Assembly (NCBI GenBank): GCA_963800705.1
Contig: CAWDBV010000005.1
Location: 62,001-126,000, forward strand
Reading direction: 5' to 3'
DNA length: 64,000 bases
Origin: CAWDBV01 sp963800705
Lineage (GTDB): Bacteria; Actinomycetota; Thermoleophilia; Solirubrobacterales; 70-9
A model generated the notes under the pieces. The model had not been told where the DNA came from. It saw only the letters and a program-made list of their open reading frames with translations, and did not search any database. This document shows, in pieces, positions 16,851-25,667 of this stretch (positions are counted from its first letter, which is position 1; each line of letters begins with the position of its first letter). The translations under genes were made by a program, and so were the position numbers.

Positions 16851-19800
16851 GTGAGGAGGGTTCTCGGGAGCATCTCTGGCGCCGCGCTGGTGATCGCCTG
16901 CGCGCTCGCCTTCGGCGCCGCCTCGGCGCCCGCCGGCGGGGGAAGCGGACAGGTCCGCGCCGGGGTCGGCGAGGTCGACGGCTCCTGGCACGTCGGCGCC
17001 TCGGCGGGGCAGTACGCCGGCGACTCGCTCGACGACCCGGAGGAGTTCGTCAGCCACGAGCTCGAGACCTTCGACCCGACCGGCCACGCGACCCGGCGCT
17101 TCCCCTCCTACGGGATGCAGTCGCGGCTCTCGATCCGGGCGATCGTCGTCGAGGGGCCCGACGGCCAGCGGATGGCGATCGTCAAGAACGACCTCTACAT
17201 CCCCCAGGACCTCGTCTACCGCCGTGCGGCGCAGATCCTCGCCGGCGGCGACTCGGGGATCAACGCCCAGAACCTGGTCATGGCGGCGACCCACAACCAC
17301 TCTTCGCCGATGTACTCGTCGACCTCGTGGGGGGTGTGGGCGTTCCAGGACGTCTTCGATATCCGCTTCTTCGAGTACCTGGCGCAGCAGATGGCCGCCG
17401 CGGTCGACGAGGCCGCCGACGGGCTCGTCCCTGCGCGGGTCGGTGCAGATATTGGACAGTTCGACAAGACCCATCGGCACTCGTTCGGCCCCGCCGTCGC
17501 CGACGACGGCACCCCGGCCGGCTATCCGCGCGGCGACACCGACCACGACCTGACCGTGGTCCGCTTCGATGACATCACCAATCCAAGCGACCCGGTGCCG
17601 CTCGCCAACCTCGTCAACTTCAGCCTCCATCCCGAGTTCCTCGAGGGCAACGACCTGATCAGCGGCGACTACGTCGCGCCGCTGCAGAGGATGCTCGACC
17701 GCGAGACCGGGGCGATGACCCTCTACACGCAGGGGGCGGTCGGGACATCGGAGCCCGAGCGCAGCGAGTGGCACTCGCTGCACGAGCGGCTCGAGTTCTC
17801 GCACCGCGACTACGCGCAGGCCGAATTCGGTGCGCGGCTGATGGCCAACGCGGCCAAGGGCACGTTCAACGAGATTGGCGGCGGCTCGCCGCGGATGCCG
17901 TTCGACGACAACGTCGACGTCGACTTCGCCGATGCCTGGTACCCGGGGCCGCTCTCGCATCCCTACCCGACCGTCTCCAACTGCCGCGCCGACACCGGGC
18001 TCGCCGGTGACCCGCTGCTGCCGATCATCGGCCTGCCCGACTGCGAGGGGCTCGGGCTCGGACTCGACGAGCTCGGCGAGGAGATCACCGGCCCGCTCCA
18101 GGACATCGGGCTCCCCGTCGAGGACCCGGGGCTCTCGACCGACAGCTTCCAGGCGCTCGGGATCCCGTTCCCCGAGAACTACGGCGCGCCCTCCTACACC
18201 GGGCTGCAGGAGGACATCGACGTCCACCTGCAGGCGTTCCGATTCGGGGACATGTTGTTCACCGTCTGCTCGTGTGAGCAGTGGTTCGACCAGAGCCGCA
18301 ACATCGAGCTGCGCACGAACCGGACCGCCGGCGACGAGACGCTGCCCGGCAACCTCGGCTACGACTGGGGAGCCGAATGCGAGCCGCGCGGCGACGGCAC
18401 CTACCTGCCCGACGGCACCGGGACGGGGACCTGGGATTGCCCGAACCCCGGCAACACCGCGGTCAACCTGCCGCCTGTCACAGACCACGAGCTGAAGCGG
18501 ATGCGGGCTCAGGTCAACAACGACGCGAGCGGCTGGAACAACATCGAGAACGTGCTCTCGGCCGAGTCCGAGCCGGTTGATCCGCGCCAGATCAAGGGCA
18601 ACTTCACCCACGACGACACGCCCGCGAACGCGGCGCTCGGCTACGGGATGACGACGCCGATCTCGATGGCCAACGACTACAACGGCTACATCGCGAGCTA
18701 CCGCGAGTACCAGCGCGGCGACCACTACCGCAAGGCGCTGACCGGCTGGGGGCCGCACTCGAGCGACTATCTTGCCACGCGGATGGCGACCCTGGCGCGG
18801 CAGATGCAGAACCCGCTCCACATCCCCGCGATCGACCAGGTGACAGAGGGATTGCTGCAGCCGAAGGTGATCGCCGACCTGGCGGTCAACGACCTCCGCG
18901 CGACGGCGCTTGGCGCCGGCGGCGGCGCTGCGATCGCCGCCCACGAGGCGCTGCTGCCCGACGACGGCGGCGACGCCGAGGCGGTCGAGCAGCCCGCGGA
19001 CCTCGAGCGCTTCGGTGCCGCGTTCTTCACCTGGAACGGGGGCTCGAACTTCACCGACAACCCCGAGGTCCGGGTCGAGCGCAAGGTCGGCGAGTCCTGG
19101 GAGCCCTATGCCGATCAGAGCGGCGAGATCCCGGTGACGCTCGACTTCCCGGCCGCGACCGACGTGCCCGCCTATCTGGTCGGCGACCAGCGCTGGCACT
19201 GGACTGCCCATTTTGAAGCCTTCGTCGCAGGCTCCGAGGACAACCCGCTCAACACCGGCGACCGCGGCGCGGCGACGCCGGCCGGGACCTACCGCTTCGC
19301 GGTCGAGGGGCAGCGGCGCGACGGCAGCGCCGTGGTCGACTACGAGCTCACCTCCGGCGAGTTCCAGGTCAAGCCGTGGAGCGGGATCACGGTCGAGGAC
19401 TTCCGGCTCGAGCCGGGCGGGACGATGAGCTTTGCTGTCGGCCCGCGCAACACCTACGACGCCGGCGGCGGAGTCATGGACGAGATCGGGCCGGTCGACT
19501 ATCCCGACAGCTACGACTCCCCGGCGCCGTTCATCCGCAACGAGCGCCGCGCGTTCCGCGATCCCGCCGCTCCGAACGACCCCGACCAGGTCGAGTGGTA
19601 CTGCTGGACCTGCAGCTTCCGGCCCTGGATCGACTTCGGCGATGCGGCGGCGGCGGTCGTCGCCGTGACCAGGGCCGATGGCTGCCTCGAGACCGCGACC
19701 GTGACCAGGCAGGGCGGGCGCTGGGTCACATCGAGGGCGCTGGCGCCCGGCGAGACCGCGCAGGTGCTGGCCGGAGGCGTGATCGACGGGTTCGGCAACT

Positions 19801-20063
19801 TCAACGGCGACGCGTCGCCGGTGCTCTCTGGCGGCGGCGGTTCTCCGGGCACCTGTCCCGACGATCCGGGCCCCGGCCCGGGCGGCCGCGGTGGCGGCGG
19901 CGGTGGCTCGGGCACGCCCGGTCTCACGCTGACGGCCCCCGGCACGGGGACCGCGACGCTCGGCGGCGGCTCTGGCCTGCGGGCAGCGAAGGTGTGCAAG
20001 AAGAAGCGGACGAAGAAGAAGCGCCGCAAGTGCCGCAAGAAGCGCCGCAAGCGGGCTGCCTGA
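16851..20063 (+). CDS. Exported neutral/alkaline ceramidase-like protein with basic Cys tail
   Basis: A signal peptide (about 1-30) is followed by a domain resembling neutral non-lysosomal ceramidase, which hydrolyses the N-acyl bond of ceramides: AGVGEVDGSWHVG, RLSIRAIVVEGPDGQRMAIV, the zinc-site-like MAATHNHSSP (about 143), and LVNFSLHPEFLEGNDLISGDY (about 253-273, second zinc His region). The family's GDxSPN nucleophile motif appears replaced by GAVGTSEPE (about 298), so amidase activity is uncertain. The C-terminus has a Gly-rich linker and then VCKKKRTKKKRRKC plus RKKRRKRAA. The 1070 residues exceed the usual about 650-750. It sits between obg and proB, an unusual place. Confidence 0.75.
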   Translation: MRRVLGSISGAALVIACALAFGAASAPAGGGSGQVRAGVGEVDGSWHVGASAGQYAGDSLDDPEEFVSHELETFDPTGHATRRFPSYGMQSRLSIRAIVVEGPDGQRMAIVKNDLYIPQDLVYRRAAQILAGGDSGINAQNLVMAATHNHSSPMYSSTSWGVWAFQDVFDIRFFEYLAQQMAAAVDEAADGLVPARVGADIGQFDKTHRHSFGPAVADDGTPAGYPRGDTDHDLTVVRFDDITNPSDPVPLANLVNFSLHPEFLEGNDLISGDYVAPLQRMLDRETGAMTLYTQGAVGTSEPERSEWHSLHERLEFSHRDYAQAEFGARLMANAAKGTFNEIGGGSPRMPFDDNVDVDFADAWYPGPLSHPYPTVSNCRADTGLAGDPLLPIIGLPDCEGLGLGLDELGEEITGPLQDIGLPVEDPGLSTDSFQALGIPFPENYGAPSYTGLQEDIDVHLQAFRFGDMLFTVCSCEQWFDQSRNIELRTNRTAGDETLPGNLGYDWGAECEPRGDGTYLPDGTGTGTWDCPNPGNTAVNLPPVTDHELKRMRAQVNNDASGWNNIENVLSAESEPVDPRQIKGNFTHDDTPANAALGYGMTTPISMANDYNGYIASYREYQRGDHYRKALTGWGPHSSDYLATRMATLARQMQNPLHIPAIDQVTEGLLQPKVIADLAVNDLRATALGAGGGAAIAAHEALLPDDGGDAEAVEQPADLERFGAAFFTWNGGSNFTDNPEVRVERKVGESWEPYADQSGEIPVTLDFPAATDVPAYLVGDQRWHWTAHFEAFVAGSEDNPLNTGDRGAATPAGTYRFAVEGQRRDGSAVVDYELTSGEFQVKPWSGITVEDFRLEPGGTMSFAVGPRNTYDAGGGVMDEIGPVDYPDSYDSPAPFIRNERRAFRDPAAPNDPDQVEWYCWTCSFRPWIDFGDAAAAVVAVTRADGCLETATVTRQGGRWVTSRALAPGETAQVLAGGVIDGFGNFNGDASPVLSGGGGSPGTCPDDPGPGPGGRGGGGGGSGTPGLTLTAPGTGTATLGGGSGLRAAKVCKKKRTKKKRRKCRKKRRKRAA

Positions 20064-20080
20064 TGGATAGGCTGGAGCCC

Positions 20081-21346
20081 ATGCGCAGGGGAGCCGGAGG
20101 GAGTCTGGTTTTGGGCTTGGCGGCAGTCGCGCTGGCGCTGCCGGGCGCGGCGAGCGGCGCCGTGATCGAGCCGAACATCACGACTGACGAGCTCGACAGC
20201 CCGACGCCGAATTCGACCTGCTCCTTGCGCGAGGCGGTCGAGAGCGCAAGCAGCGGTACCGCGGTCGGGGGGTGTCCGGCCGGGGATTCCGGTTCGGACA
20301 CGATCCGCCTTCAGCCGATGGACACCTACACGCTGTCGCTTCCGGGGATCGACGACAACAATGCCGGCGGCGACCTCGATCTCTACAGCGATATCTCGAT
20401 CGAGGTTGCGGGCGGCGGGGGTACGACGATTCAGGGCAGCCCTCCTGACGGATGGCTGATCCACGCCTTCTCGCCGACGCCGCAGACGATTGCGGTTTCG
20501 TTGTCCGGCCTGAGTCTGGTGCCGGGGGGCGGCTCGCGGGCCATGCTCGTCGGCACCTTGATGGACACGTCAACCACGCCGGTGGTCTCGATCGGCAACA
20601 CCACGATCTCGGGGATAACTGCGGGGAAGGGGGCCGGCATCTTCCAGGCGAGCGGGACGATCAACCTGACCAACTCGACGATCAGCGGCAACGAAACGAC
20701 CGGCGTGGACGGCGATGGCGGCGCCATCTTCGCGGAAGGCGGCGAGCTGAACATCAGCAATGCCACGATCGTGGACAACCACGCCGGTGGCGGCGGCGGT
20801 GACGGAGGCGGGATAGCCAACGCCGGCGGCGGCATCAGGATCAAGAACTCGATCATCGCCATGAACACGGACGATGGCCCGTTTTTCGCACCGGACTGCT
20901 ACGGCGGATTCTTCTCGGACGGCTACAACCTTGTCGGCGACGCGACGGAGTGCCTCTTCGTGCCGGCACTCGGGGACTTCATGCCGCTCGGGCCTCTCAA
21001 CCTCGGAACCCTGGCCGACAACGGTGGCCCGAATCGCACTCACGCCCTGCTCCCGGGGAGTCCGGCCATAGACGCCGGCAACCCGGCGGCGCCGGGATCG
21101 GGAGGCGGAGCGTGCGTGCTTGAAGATCAGCGCCACCTGATCCGCGGCGCTGTCTCCGGCCGCTGCGACGTCGGCGCCTACGAGCGCGGTGCGCAGCCGC
21201 CGCCTACAGCGCCCGGTTCGACGACGCCCTCCGCTCCGGTGTCCGTTGCGGCATCGCCGCCCTCTACAGCTCCGGTCGTGAAGCGATGCAAGAAGGGCCA
21301 GAGGCTGAAGAAGGGCCGCTGCGTGAAGAAGAAGCGGAAGAAGTAG
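20081..21346 (+). CDS. CSLREA-type exported beta-helix protein with Cys-basic tail
   Basis: The 421 residues start MRRGAGGSLVLGLAAVAL (signal peptide), followed by the CSLREAVESASS motif that names this domain and by beta-helix repeats (ISNATIVDNHAGG, LTNSTISGNETTG, IKNSIIAMNTDD). Near the end are NGGPNRTHALLPGSPAIDAG and GRCDVGAYE, the usual terminus of such helices, then a Pro/Ser/Thr linker and RCKKGQRLKKGRC with KKKRKK. An ATG at 20063 overlaps the ceramidase stop (TGATG), but GGAG at 20074 favours ATG 20081; a TAGGCT box 7 nt upstream also fits. Surface adhesion or glycan binding is only inferred. Confidence 0.85.
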   Translation: MRRGAGGSLVLGLAAVALALPGAASGAVIEPNITTDELDSPTPNSTCSLREAVESASSGTAVGGCPAGDSGSDTIRLQPMDTYTLSLPGIDDNNAGGDLDLYSDISIEVAGGGGTTIQGSPPDGWLIHAFSPTPQTIAVSLSGLSLVPGGGSRAMLVGTLMDTSTTPVVSIGNTTISGITAGKGAGIFQASGTINLTNSTISGNETTGVDGDGGAIFAEGGELNISNATIVDNHAGGGGGDGGGIANAGGGIRIKNSIIAMNTDDGPFFAPDCYGGFFSDGYNLVGDATECLFVPALGDFMPLGPLNLGTLADNGGPNRTHALLPGSPAIDAGNPAAPGSGGGACVLEDQRHLIRGAVSGRCDVGAYERGAQPPPTAPGSTTPSAPVSVAASPPSTAPVVKRCKKGQRLKKGRCVKKKRKK

Positions 21347-21399
21347 GCGCAAGCAGAGTCGCGGCCGCCGGAGGAGCCGCTCCTACACTTGGTCGCGAG

Positions 21400-22491
21400 A
21401 TGACGCTCGTGGCCAAACTCGGATCGTCGATCGTCGCCGCCGACGACGGCGAGCTGCGCACCGAAGTGCTCGACCGCGTCTGCGCGCAGGTCGCGGCGCT
21501 GCACTCCGGCGGCGAGAACGTCGTCCTCGTCACCTCGGGGGCGATCGCGCGCGGGATGCGGATGATGGAGATGCCGGTGCGCCCACGGGCGATCGACGAG
21601 CTCCAGGCGGCCTCGGCGATCGGCCAGGGGAGCCTGTTTCGCGCCTACGAGGAGCGGCTGGTCGGCGCCGGGGTGCACGCCGCCCAGGTGCTGCTGACCG
21701 GATTCGACCTCGCGACCCGTATGCACTACCTGAACGCGCGGGTGACGCTGCAGCGGCTGCTCGAGTGGCGCGCGGTCCCGGTCGTGAACGAGAACGACAC
21801 GACCGCGACCGACGAGATCACCTTCGGCGACAACGACTTCCTCGCCGCCCAGGTGGCGATCATGCTCGAGGCGCGGCTGCTCGTCCTGCTCACCGACATC
21901 GCCGGGCTGCACACGGCCGACCCGCGCCAGGACCCGGACGCGAAGCCGATCGCCGAGGTGGCATCGCCCGAGGAGCTCAGCGAGTACGAGATCGGCGACC
22001 GCACCTCCCCGTTCGGGCTCGGCGGCATGCGGAGCAAGGTCGCCGCGGCGGAGATGGCGGGCGCGTCCGGAATCCCGGTCGTGATCTGCGACGGCACCGC
22101 TGAGGGGACGCTGGCCGCGGCCGCCTCCGGCGAGCCGGCCGGGACGCGCTTCGCTCCCCACGAGGTACGCAGCTCTTCATTCAAGCTCTGGCTCCGTTAC
22201 GCGAAGCCGAGCCAGGGCTCGCTGCGGATAGACGAGGGCGCGGCGAAGGTGCTCCGCGAGCGCGGCTCCAGCCTGCTCCCGGTCGGGGTGACCGAGGTCG
22301 ACGGGTCGTTCGAGGCCGGCGACGCGGTCGAGGTGACCTGCAACGGCGACCTGGTCGGCAAGGGGATCGTCAACTACTCGGCCGACGAGCTCCGCGACAT
22401 CAAGGGCCTGCGCACCGAGGAGGTCCGCGAGCGGCTGCCGCACGCCTCCGAGGAGGCAGTGCACAGGGATCGATTCGTCCTTACTTCGTAG
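21400..22491 (+). CDS. proB: Glutamate 5-kinase
   Basis: First step of proline synthesis, phosphorylating glutamate. The amino-acid-kinase domain (about 1-255) shows VAKLGSSIV, VTSGAIARG, VVNENDTTATDEITFGDND and GTGGM-like GLGGMRSKV. A C-terminal PUA domain (about 275-355) carries DEGAAKVLRERGSSLLPVGV. It has 363 residues from ATG 21400; TACACT lies 10 nt upstream, consistent with a leaderless start. Longer in-frame starts upstream are spurious because they encode no family sequence. Confidence 0.96.
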   Translation: MTLVAKLGSSIVAADDGELRTEVLDRVCAQVAALHSGGENVVLVTSGAIARGMRMMEMPVRPRAIDELQAASAIGQGSLFRAYEERLVGAGVHAAQVLLTGFDLATRMHYLNARVTLQRLLEWRAVPVVNENDTTATDEITFGDNDFLAAQVAIMLEARLLVLLTDIAGLHTADPRQDPDAKPIAEVASPEELSEYEIGDRTSPFGLGGMRSKVAAAEMAGASGIPVVICDGTAEGTLAAAASGEPAGTRFAPHEVRSSSFKLWLRYAKPSQGSLRIDEGAAKVLRERGSSLLPVGVTEVDGSFEAGDAVEVTCNGDLVGKGIVNYSADELRDIKGLRTEEVRERLPHASEEAVHRDRFVLTS

Positions 22492-22532
22492 GCGTTCCGC
22501 GCCCGCGCCCCCAGCGCTGTAGCGTGGGTGGG

Positions 22533-23150
22533 GTGCAGGGGGTAGCTAACCACAGGGGACGGGTGAGGTTGGTGGTGTTCGCAGCGGCCGCTTTGGTCGC
22601 GCTTGCAGCGCCCGCAACGGGAGTCGCTGCGCCCGAGAACACGTACTCCTCTGGGTCGGGCGTCACCCTGAACATCTCGCCGCACGATCTTCTCCCCCCG
22701 TCCTCTCCGCTCACCGTCACCGGCAACGGCTTCAACCTCGGCGCCTCGGGCTCGATCCGCCAGTGCACGACCGCCGATGTCTGCGGCGCTTCGCTCGGCG
22801 GCTTCAACGCCAACGGGGACGGTTTCTTCTCCGCGCCCGCCACCGTGACCCGGTTCCTGACGCCTTCTCCTCCCGGCCCGGCAGTCGACTGCGGCACAAC
22901 GCCTTGCATCGTGCTCGCCGAGGACACCGGCGAGCCCGTTCGCTTCGCGGGCCACCACCTCGACTTCGCCGTCCCGCCCGGGCCGCTTCCGCCTCCCCCG
23001 CCGGATTTCACCGAGCGCATCACAGGGCTGAGCGCGAGCGTGTTCCTGGGCACGGGGAGACGGGCCGCGGCGCTCAGAGAGTGCGCCAAGATCAAGGACA
23101 AGGTAAAGCGCCGAGGGTGTGAGAAAATTGCCAGGAAGCTGCCGCTCTAG
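22533..23150 (+). CDS. Small exported protein with neocarzinostatin-like fold, copy 1
   Basis: A signal peptide ending near APATGVA precedes a mature start APENTYSS. The domain resembles the neocarzinostatin/macromomycin family: LNISPHDLLPPSSPLTVTGNGF (compare VSPSxGLxDGxxVxVxGxGL), a CTTADVC disulfide region, ANGDGFFSAPATVTRF, and VDCGTTPCIVLAED (compare VDCTTAACxVGLSD). The C-terminus is AALRECAKIKDKVKRRGC then EKIARKLPL. No enediyne biosynthesis genes are present, so a chromophore carrier role is unlikely; an adhesive immunoglobulin-like module is plausible. The start is GTG 22533 (TAGCGT 7 nt upstream) or GTG 22563 with AGGGG upstream. It lies between proB and proA. Confidence 0.7.
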   Translation: MQGVANHRGRVRLVVFAAAALVALAAPATGVAAPENTYSSGSGVTLNISPHDLLPPSSPLTVTGNGFNLGASGSIRQCTTADVCGASLGGFNANGDGFFSAPATVTRFLTPSPPGPAVDCGTTPCIVLAEDTGEPVRFAGHHLDFAVPPGPLPPPPPDFTERITGLSASVFLGTGRRAAALRECAKIKDKVKRRGCEKIARKLPL

Positions 23151-23180
23151 GCCCCGGCTCACGCGAGGCTTAGCCTCCGC

Positions 23181-23755
23181 ATGCTTCTCGTATCGGGGCG
23201 CTCGCCGCGTTGGCGGCGCCGGCGGCGGTGGTCGCGACGCCCGAAAACACCTACTCGTCCAGCGACACCGTCTTCCTCGACATCAGCCCGCACGCCAATC
23301 TGACGAGCGGCGCGCTGGTCAGCACCGCCGGGACCGGCTTCACTCCGAACGTCCAGGGGGCCTTCCGCGAGTGCACCCTGGTCGGCGAGACCAGGTATTG
23401 CTCCGTCGAGCGCGGAAACTTCGTCACCAATGGGGACGGAGCGTTCGGGGCCTTCATCAATGTGTTTCGGGCCTTTACTCCCTTCCCCCCGGCTCCAAAT
23501 GCGCCGACCACCGTCGACTGCTTGGTCTCGTCGTGCTTCCTCCTCGCCAAGGCCAACATCGGCGAGTCCTACGCGGGCCACCGGCTCCACTTCTTCAACG
23601 AGCCCCCGCCGGTCGTCAGCCCGGTCACGGGGCTGAATGCGAGCATTCCGCTCGACACGGGGCAGCGGGCCGCCGCGCTCAGAAGGTGCCTGAAGGTCAA
23701 GAACAGGGCGAAGCGCCGGATCTGCCAGAAGAAGGCCCGGCTGCTGCCGGTCTAA
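23181..23755 (+). CDS. Neocarzinostatin-like exported protein, copy 2, with apparent frameshift in the signal peptide
   Basis: Tandem paralogue of the preceding gene: mature ATPENTYSSSDTVFLDISPH, NGDGAFGAFINVFRAF, VDCLVSSCFLLAKA, and the same end AALRRCLKVKNRAKRRIC plus QKKARLLPV. The continuous frame has only TTG 23210 as a start, leaving a stub of a signal peptide. If one G is added to GGGG at 23195-23198, ATG 23181 opens a complete signal peptide (MLLVSGALAALAAPAAVVA) in phase with the body. So either a base is missing from the sequence or this copy is freshly damaged. The body is intact and conserved, which favours a recent event or an error. Confidence 0.65.
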
Positions 23756-23791
23756 GCGGCTCGCGGGACCCAGGCCTTACCCTTTTTGGGG

Positions 23792-25057
23792 ATGGCCACC
23801 ACAGCTACAAGCGTCGCCGAGATCTGCCGCGCCGCCAAGCAGGCGTCCTACGGGCTCGCCGCGCTGACGACCGACGAGAAGAACGCGGTCCTGCGCGGGA
23901 TCGCCGACGGGATCGAGGCGCGGGTCGACGAGATCCTCGAGGCGAACATCGCCGATCTCGAGGCGGCGCGCGAGGCCGGGGTCGACGAGGCGCTGATCGA
24001 TCGGCTCGGGCTCGACCACGAGCGGATCAACGGGATCGTCGCCGGGGTCCGCGACATCGTCGAGCTCGCCGACCCGGTCGGCGAGGTGATCGAGGGCAAG
24101 CGGCTCGAGAACGGGCTCGAGATGCTCACCGAGCGGGTGCCGATCGGCGTGATCGCGATCGTCTACGAAGCGCGCCCGAACGTGACCGTGGACGCCGCGG
24201 CGCTGTGCCTGAAGAGCGGCAACGCTGTCGTGCTGCGCGGCTCCTCGATGGCGGAGCGCTCGAACGCGGTGCTGGCGGGGATCATCGCCGACGCGCTGCG
24301 CGCCGCCGGGCTCCCGGAGGGTGCGGTCGGGCTCGTCGACGGCGGCGAGCGCTCAGAGATGGCCGAGCTCGCGACCCAGGAGGAGACCGTCGATCTGATC
24401 ATCCCGCGCGGCGGCGAGGGCCTGAAGGCGGCGCTGAAGGAGGTCGCGACGGTGCCGGTGATCTACGCGGCGTCGGGGAACTGCCACGTCTACGTCGACG
24501 CCGATGCCGAGGAGAGGATGGCGATCGACGTCGTCCACAACGCCAAGGTGCAGAGGCCGGGTGTCTGCAACGCCGCCGAGACGCTGCTCGTCCACGAATC
24601 GAGGGCCGATGACCTGCTGCCGAAGCTGCTCGCCGACCTGAGCGGGGCGGGGGTCGAGCTGGTCGGCGACGAGCGCACCCGCGCGGTTGCCGGCGATGTC
24701 GCGGTCGCGGAGGCCAGCGAAGCCGATTGGGACACCGAGTACCACGCGCTGAAGATGAGCGTCGGGGTGGTCGATTCGCTCGAGGCCGCGATCGAGCACG
24801 TCAACGCGCACGGCTCCGGGCACTCGGAGGCGATCATCACCGACTCCGAGGAGTCCGCGAAGGCGTTCACCGACACAGTCGACGCAGCGGCGGTGTTCGT
24901 CAACGCGTCGACCCGCTTCCACGACGGGGGCGAGTTCGGGATGGGGGCCGAGATCGGCACCTCGACCCAGAAGCTGCACGCGCGCGGGACGATCGGGGTG
25001 CGCGAGCTGACCACCACCAAGTTCGTGGTCCACGGCGAGGGCCAGGTCCGGGAGTAA
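23792..25057 (+). CDS. proA: Gamma-glutamyl phosphate reductase
   Basis: Second enzyme of proline synthesis, an NADPH-dependent reductase of the aldehyde dehydrogenase superfamily. It has ERVPIGVIAIVYEARPNVTVDAAALCLKSGNAV, the nucleotide-site IIPRGGEGL, the catalytic Cys in RPGVCNAAETLL (about residue 259) and HTxGHSEAI-like HGSGHSEAIIT. It has 421 residues from ATG 23792; TACCCT lies 8 nt upstream. It is separated from proB by the two small exported-protein genes. Confidence 0.96.
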   Translation: MATTATSVAEICRAAKQASYGLAALTTDEKNAVLRGIADGIEARVDEILEANIADLEAAREAGVDEALIDRLGLDHERINGIVAGVRDIVELADPVGEVIEGKRLENGLEMLTERVPIGVIAIVYEARPNVTVDAAALCLKSGNAVVLRGSSMAERSNAVLAGIIADALRAAGLPEGAVGLVDGGERSEMAELATQEETVDLIIPRGGEGLKAALKEVATVPVIYAASGNCHVYVDADAEERMAIDVVHNAKVQRPGVCNAAETLLVHESRADDLLPKLLADLSGAGVELVGDERTRAVAGDVAVAEASEADWDTEYHALKMSVGVVDSLEAAIEHVNAHGSGHSEAIITDSEESAKAFTDTVDAAAVFVNASTRFHDGGEFGMGAEIGTSTQKLHARGTIGVRELTTTKFVVHGEGQVRE

Positions 25058-25064
25058 GTGGTCC

Positions 25065-25667
25065 ATCGCGGCTGAGCGGCTCGGAGTTCTGGGCGGGGCT
25101 TTCAACCCTCCTCACGAGGGCCATCTGCTGCTGGCCCACGAGGCGATGAAGGAGCTCGACCTCGACCGGGTGCTACTGGTGCCGACCGGCGAGGCGCCGC
25201 ACAAGCGGATCGAGGACGACCCCGGCCCCGAGACGCGGCTGCGGATGACCGAGCTCGCCGCCGAGGGGGAGGAGGGGATCGAGGCCTCGCCGCTCGAGGT
25301 CGAGCGCGACGGGCCGTCCTACACTTACCTGACGCTCGAGCGGCTGCACGCGGATGACCCGGAGCGCGAGCTGTTCTTCTTGATGGGGGCCGATGTCGCG
25401 AGCGGGCTCGCGGAGTGGGAGCGGCCCGAACGGGTCGTGGAGCTTGCCCGGCTCGCGATCGCGCGGCGGCCGGGCGTGGAGGAGGGAGAGGTGGAGCGGG
25501 CGCTCGAGCGGGTCGGTGCCGCCGACCGTGCTGAGATGATCGACATGCCCGAATGCGAAGCGTCCTCGAGCAAGGTGCGGGACCTGGTGGCGGCCGGCGA
25601 GCCGCTGGACGGACTGGTGCCGGCGAAGGTGGCGGAGCTGATCGGCAGCGAGGGGGTGTACGCGTGA
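25065..25667 (+). CDS. nadD: Nicotinate-nucleotide adenylyltransferase; start codon unclear
   Basis: Makes nicotinate adenine dinucleotide in NAD synthesis. The nucleotidyltransferase motif LGVLGGAFNPPHEGH begins at about 25080, then LLVPTGEAPHK, FFLMGADVASGLAEWERP and the C-terminal SSSKVRDL (compare ISSTxIR). The first ATG (25146) would remove the essential GGxFNPPHxGH motif, so translation must begin earlier. Between the proA stop (25057) and 25083 the frame has no ATG, GTG or TTG. An ATC at 25065 or a base error near GTG 25058 could explain this. The given start is therefore nominal. The 3' end overlaps rsfS by 4 nt (GTGA). Confidence 0.85.
   Translation: MAAERLGVLGGAFNPPHEGHLLLAHEAMKELDLDRVLLVPTGEAPHKRIEDDPGPETRLRMTELAAEGEEGIEASPLEVERDGPSYTYLTLERLHADDPERELFFLMGADVASGLAEWERPERVVELARLAIARRPGVEEGEVERALERVGAADRAEMIDMPECEASSSKVRDLVAAGEPLDGLVPAKVAELIGSEGVYA

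Noticed and set aside
16830..19211. Very long antisense open frame (about 790 codons) opposite the ceramidase-like gene
   Set aside because: Composition is a mirror of the GC-rich third-position bias of the real gene, with Val/Arg/Gly/Asp repeats and no recognisable domain or start signal.
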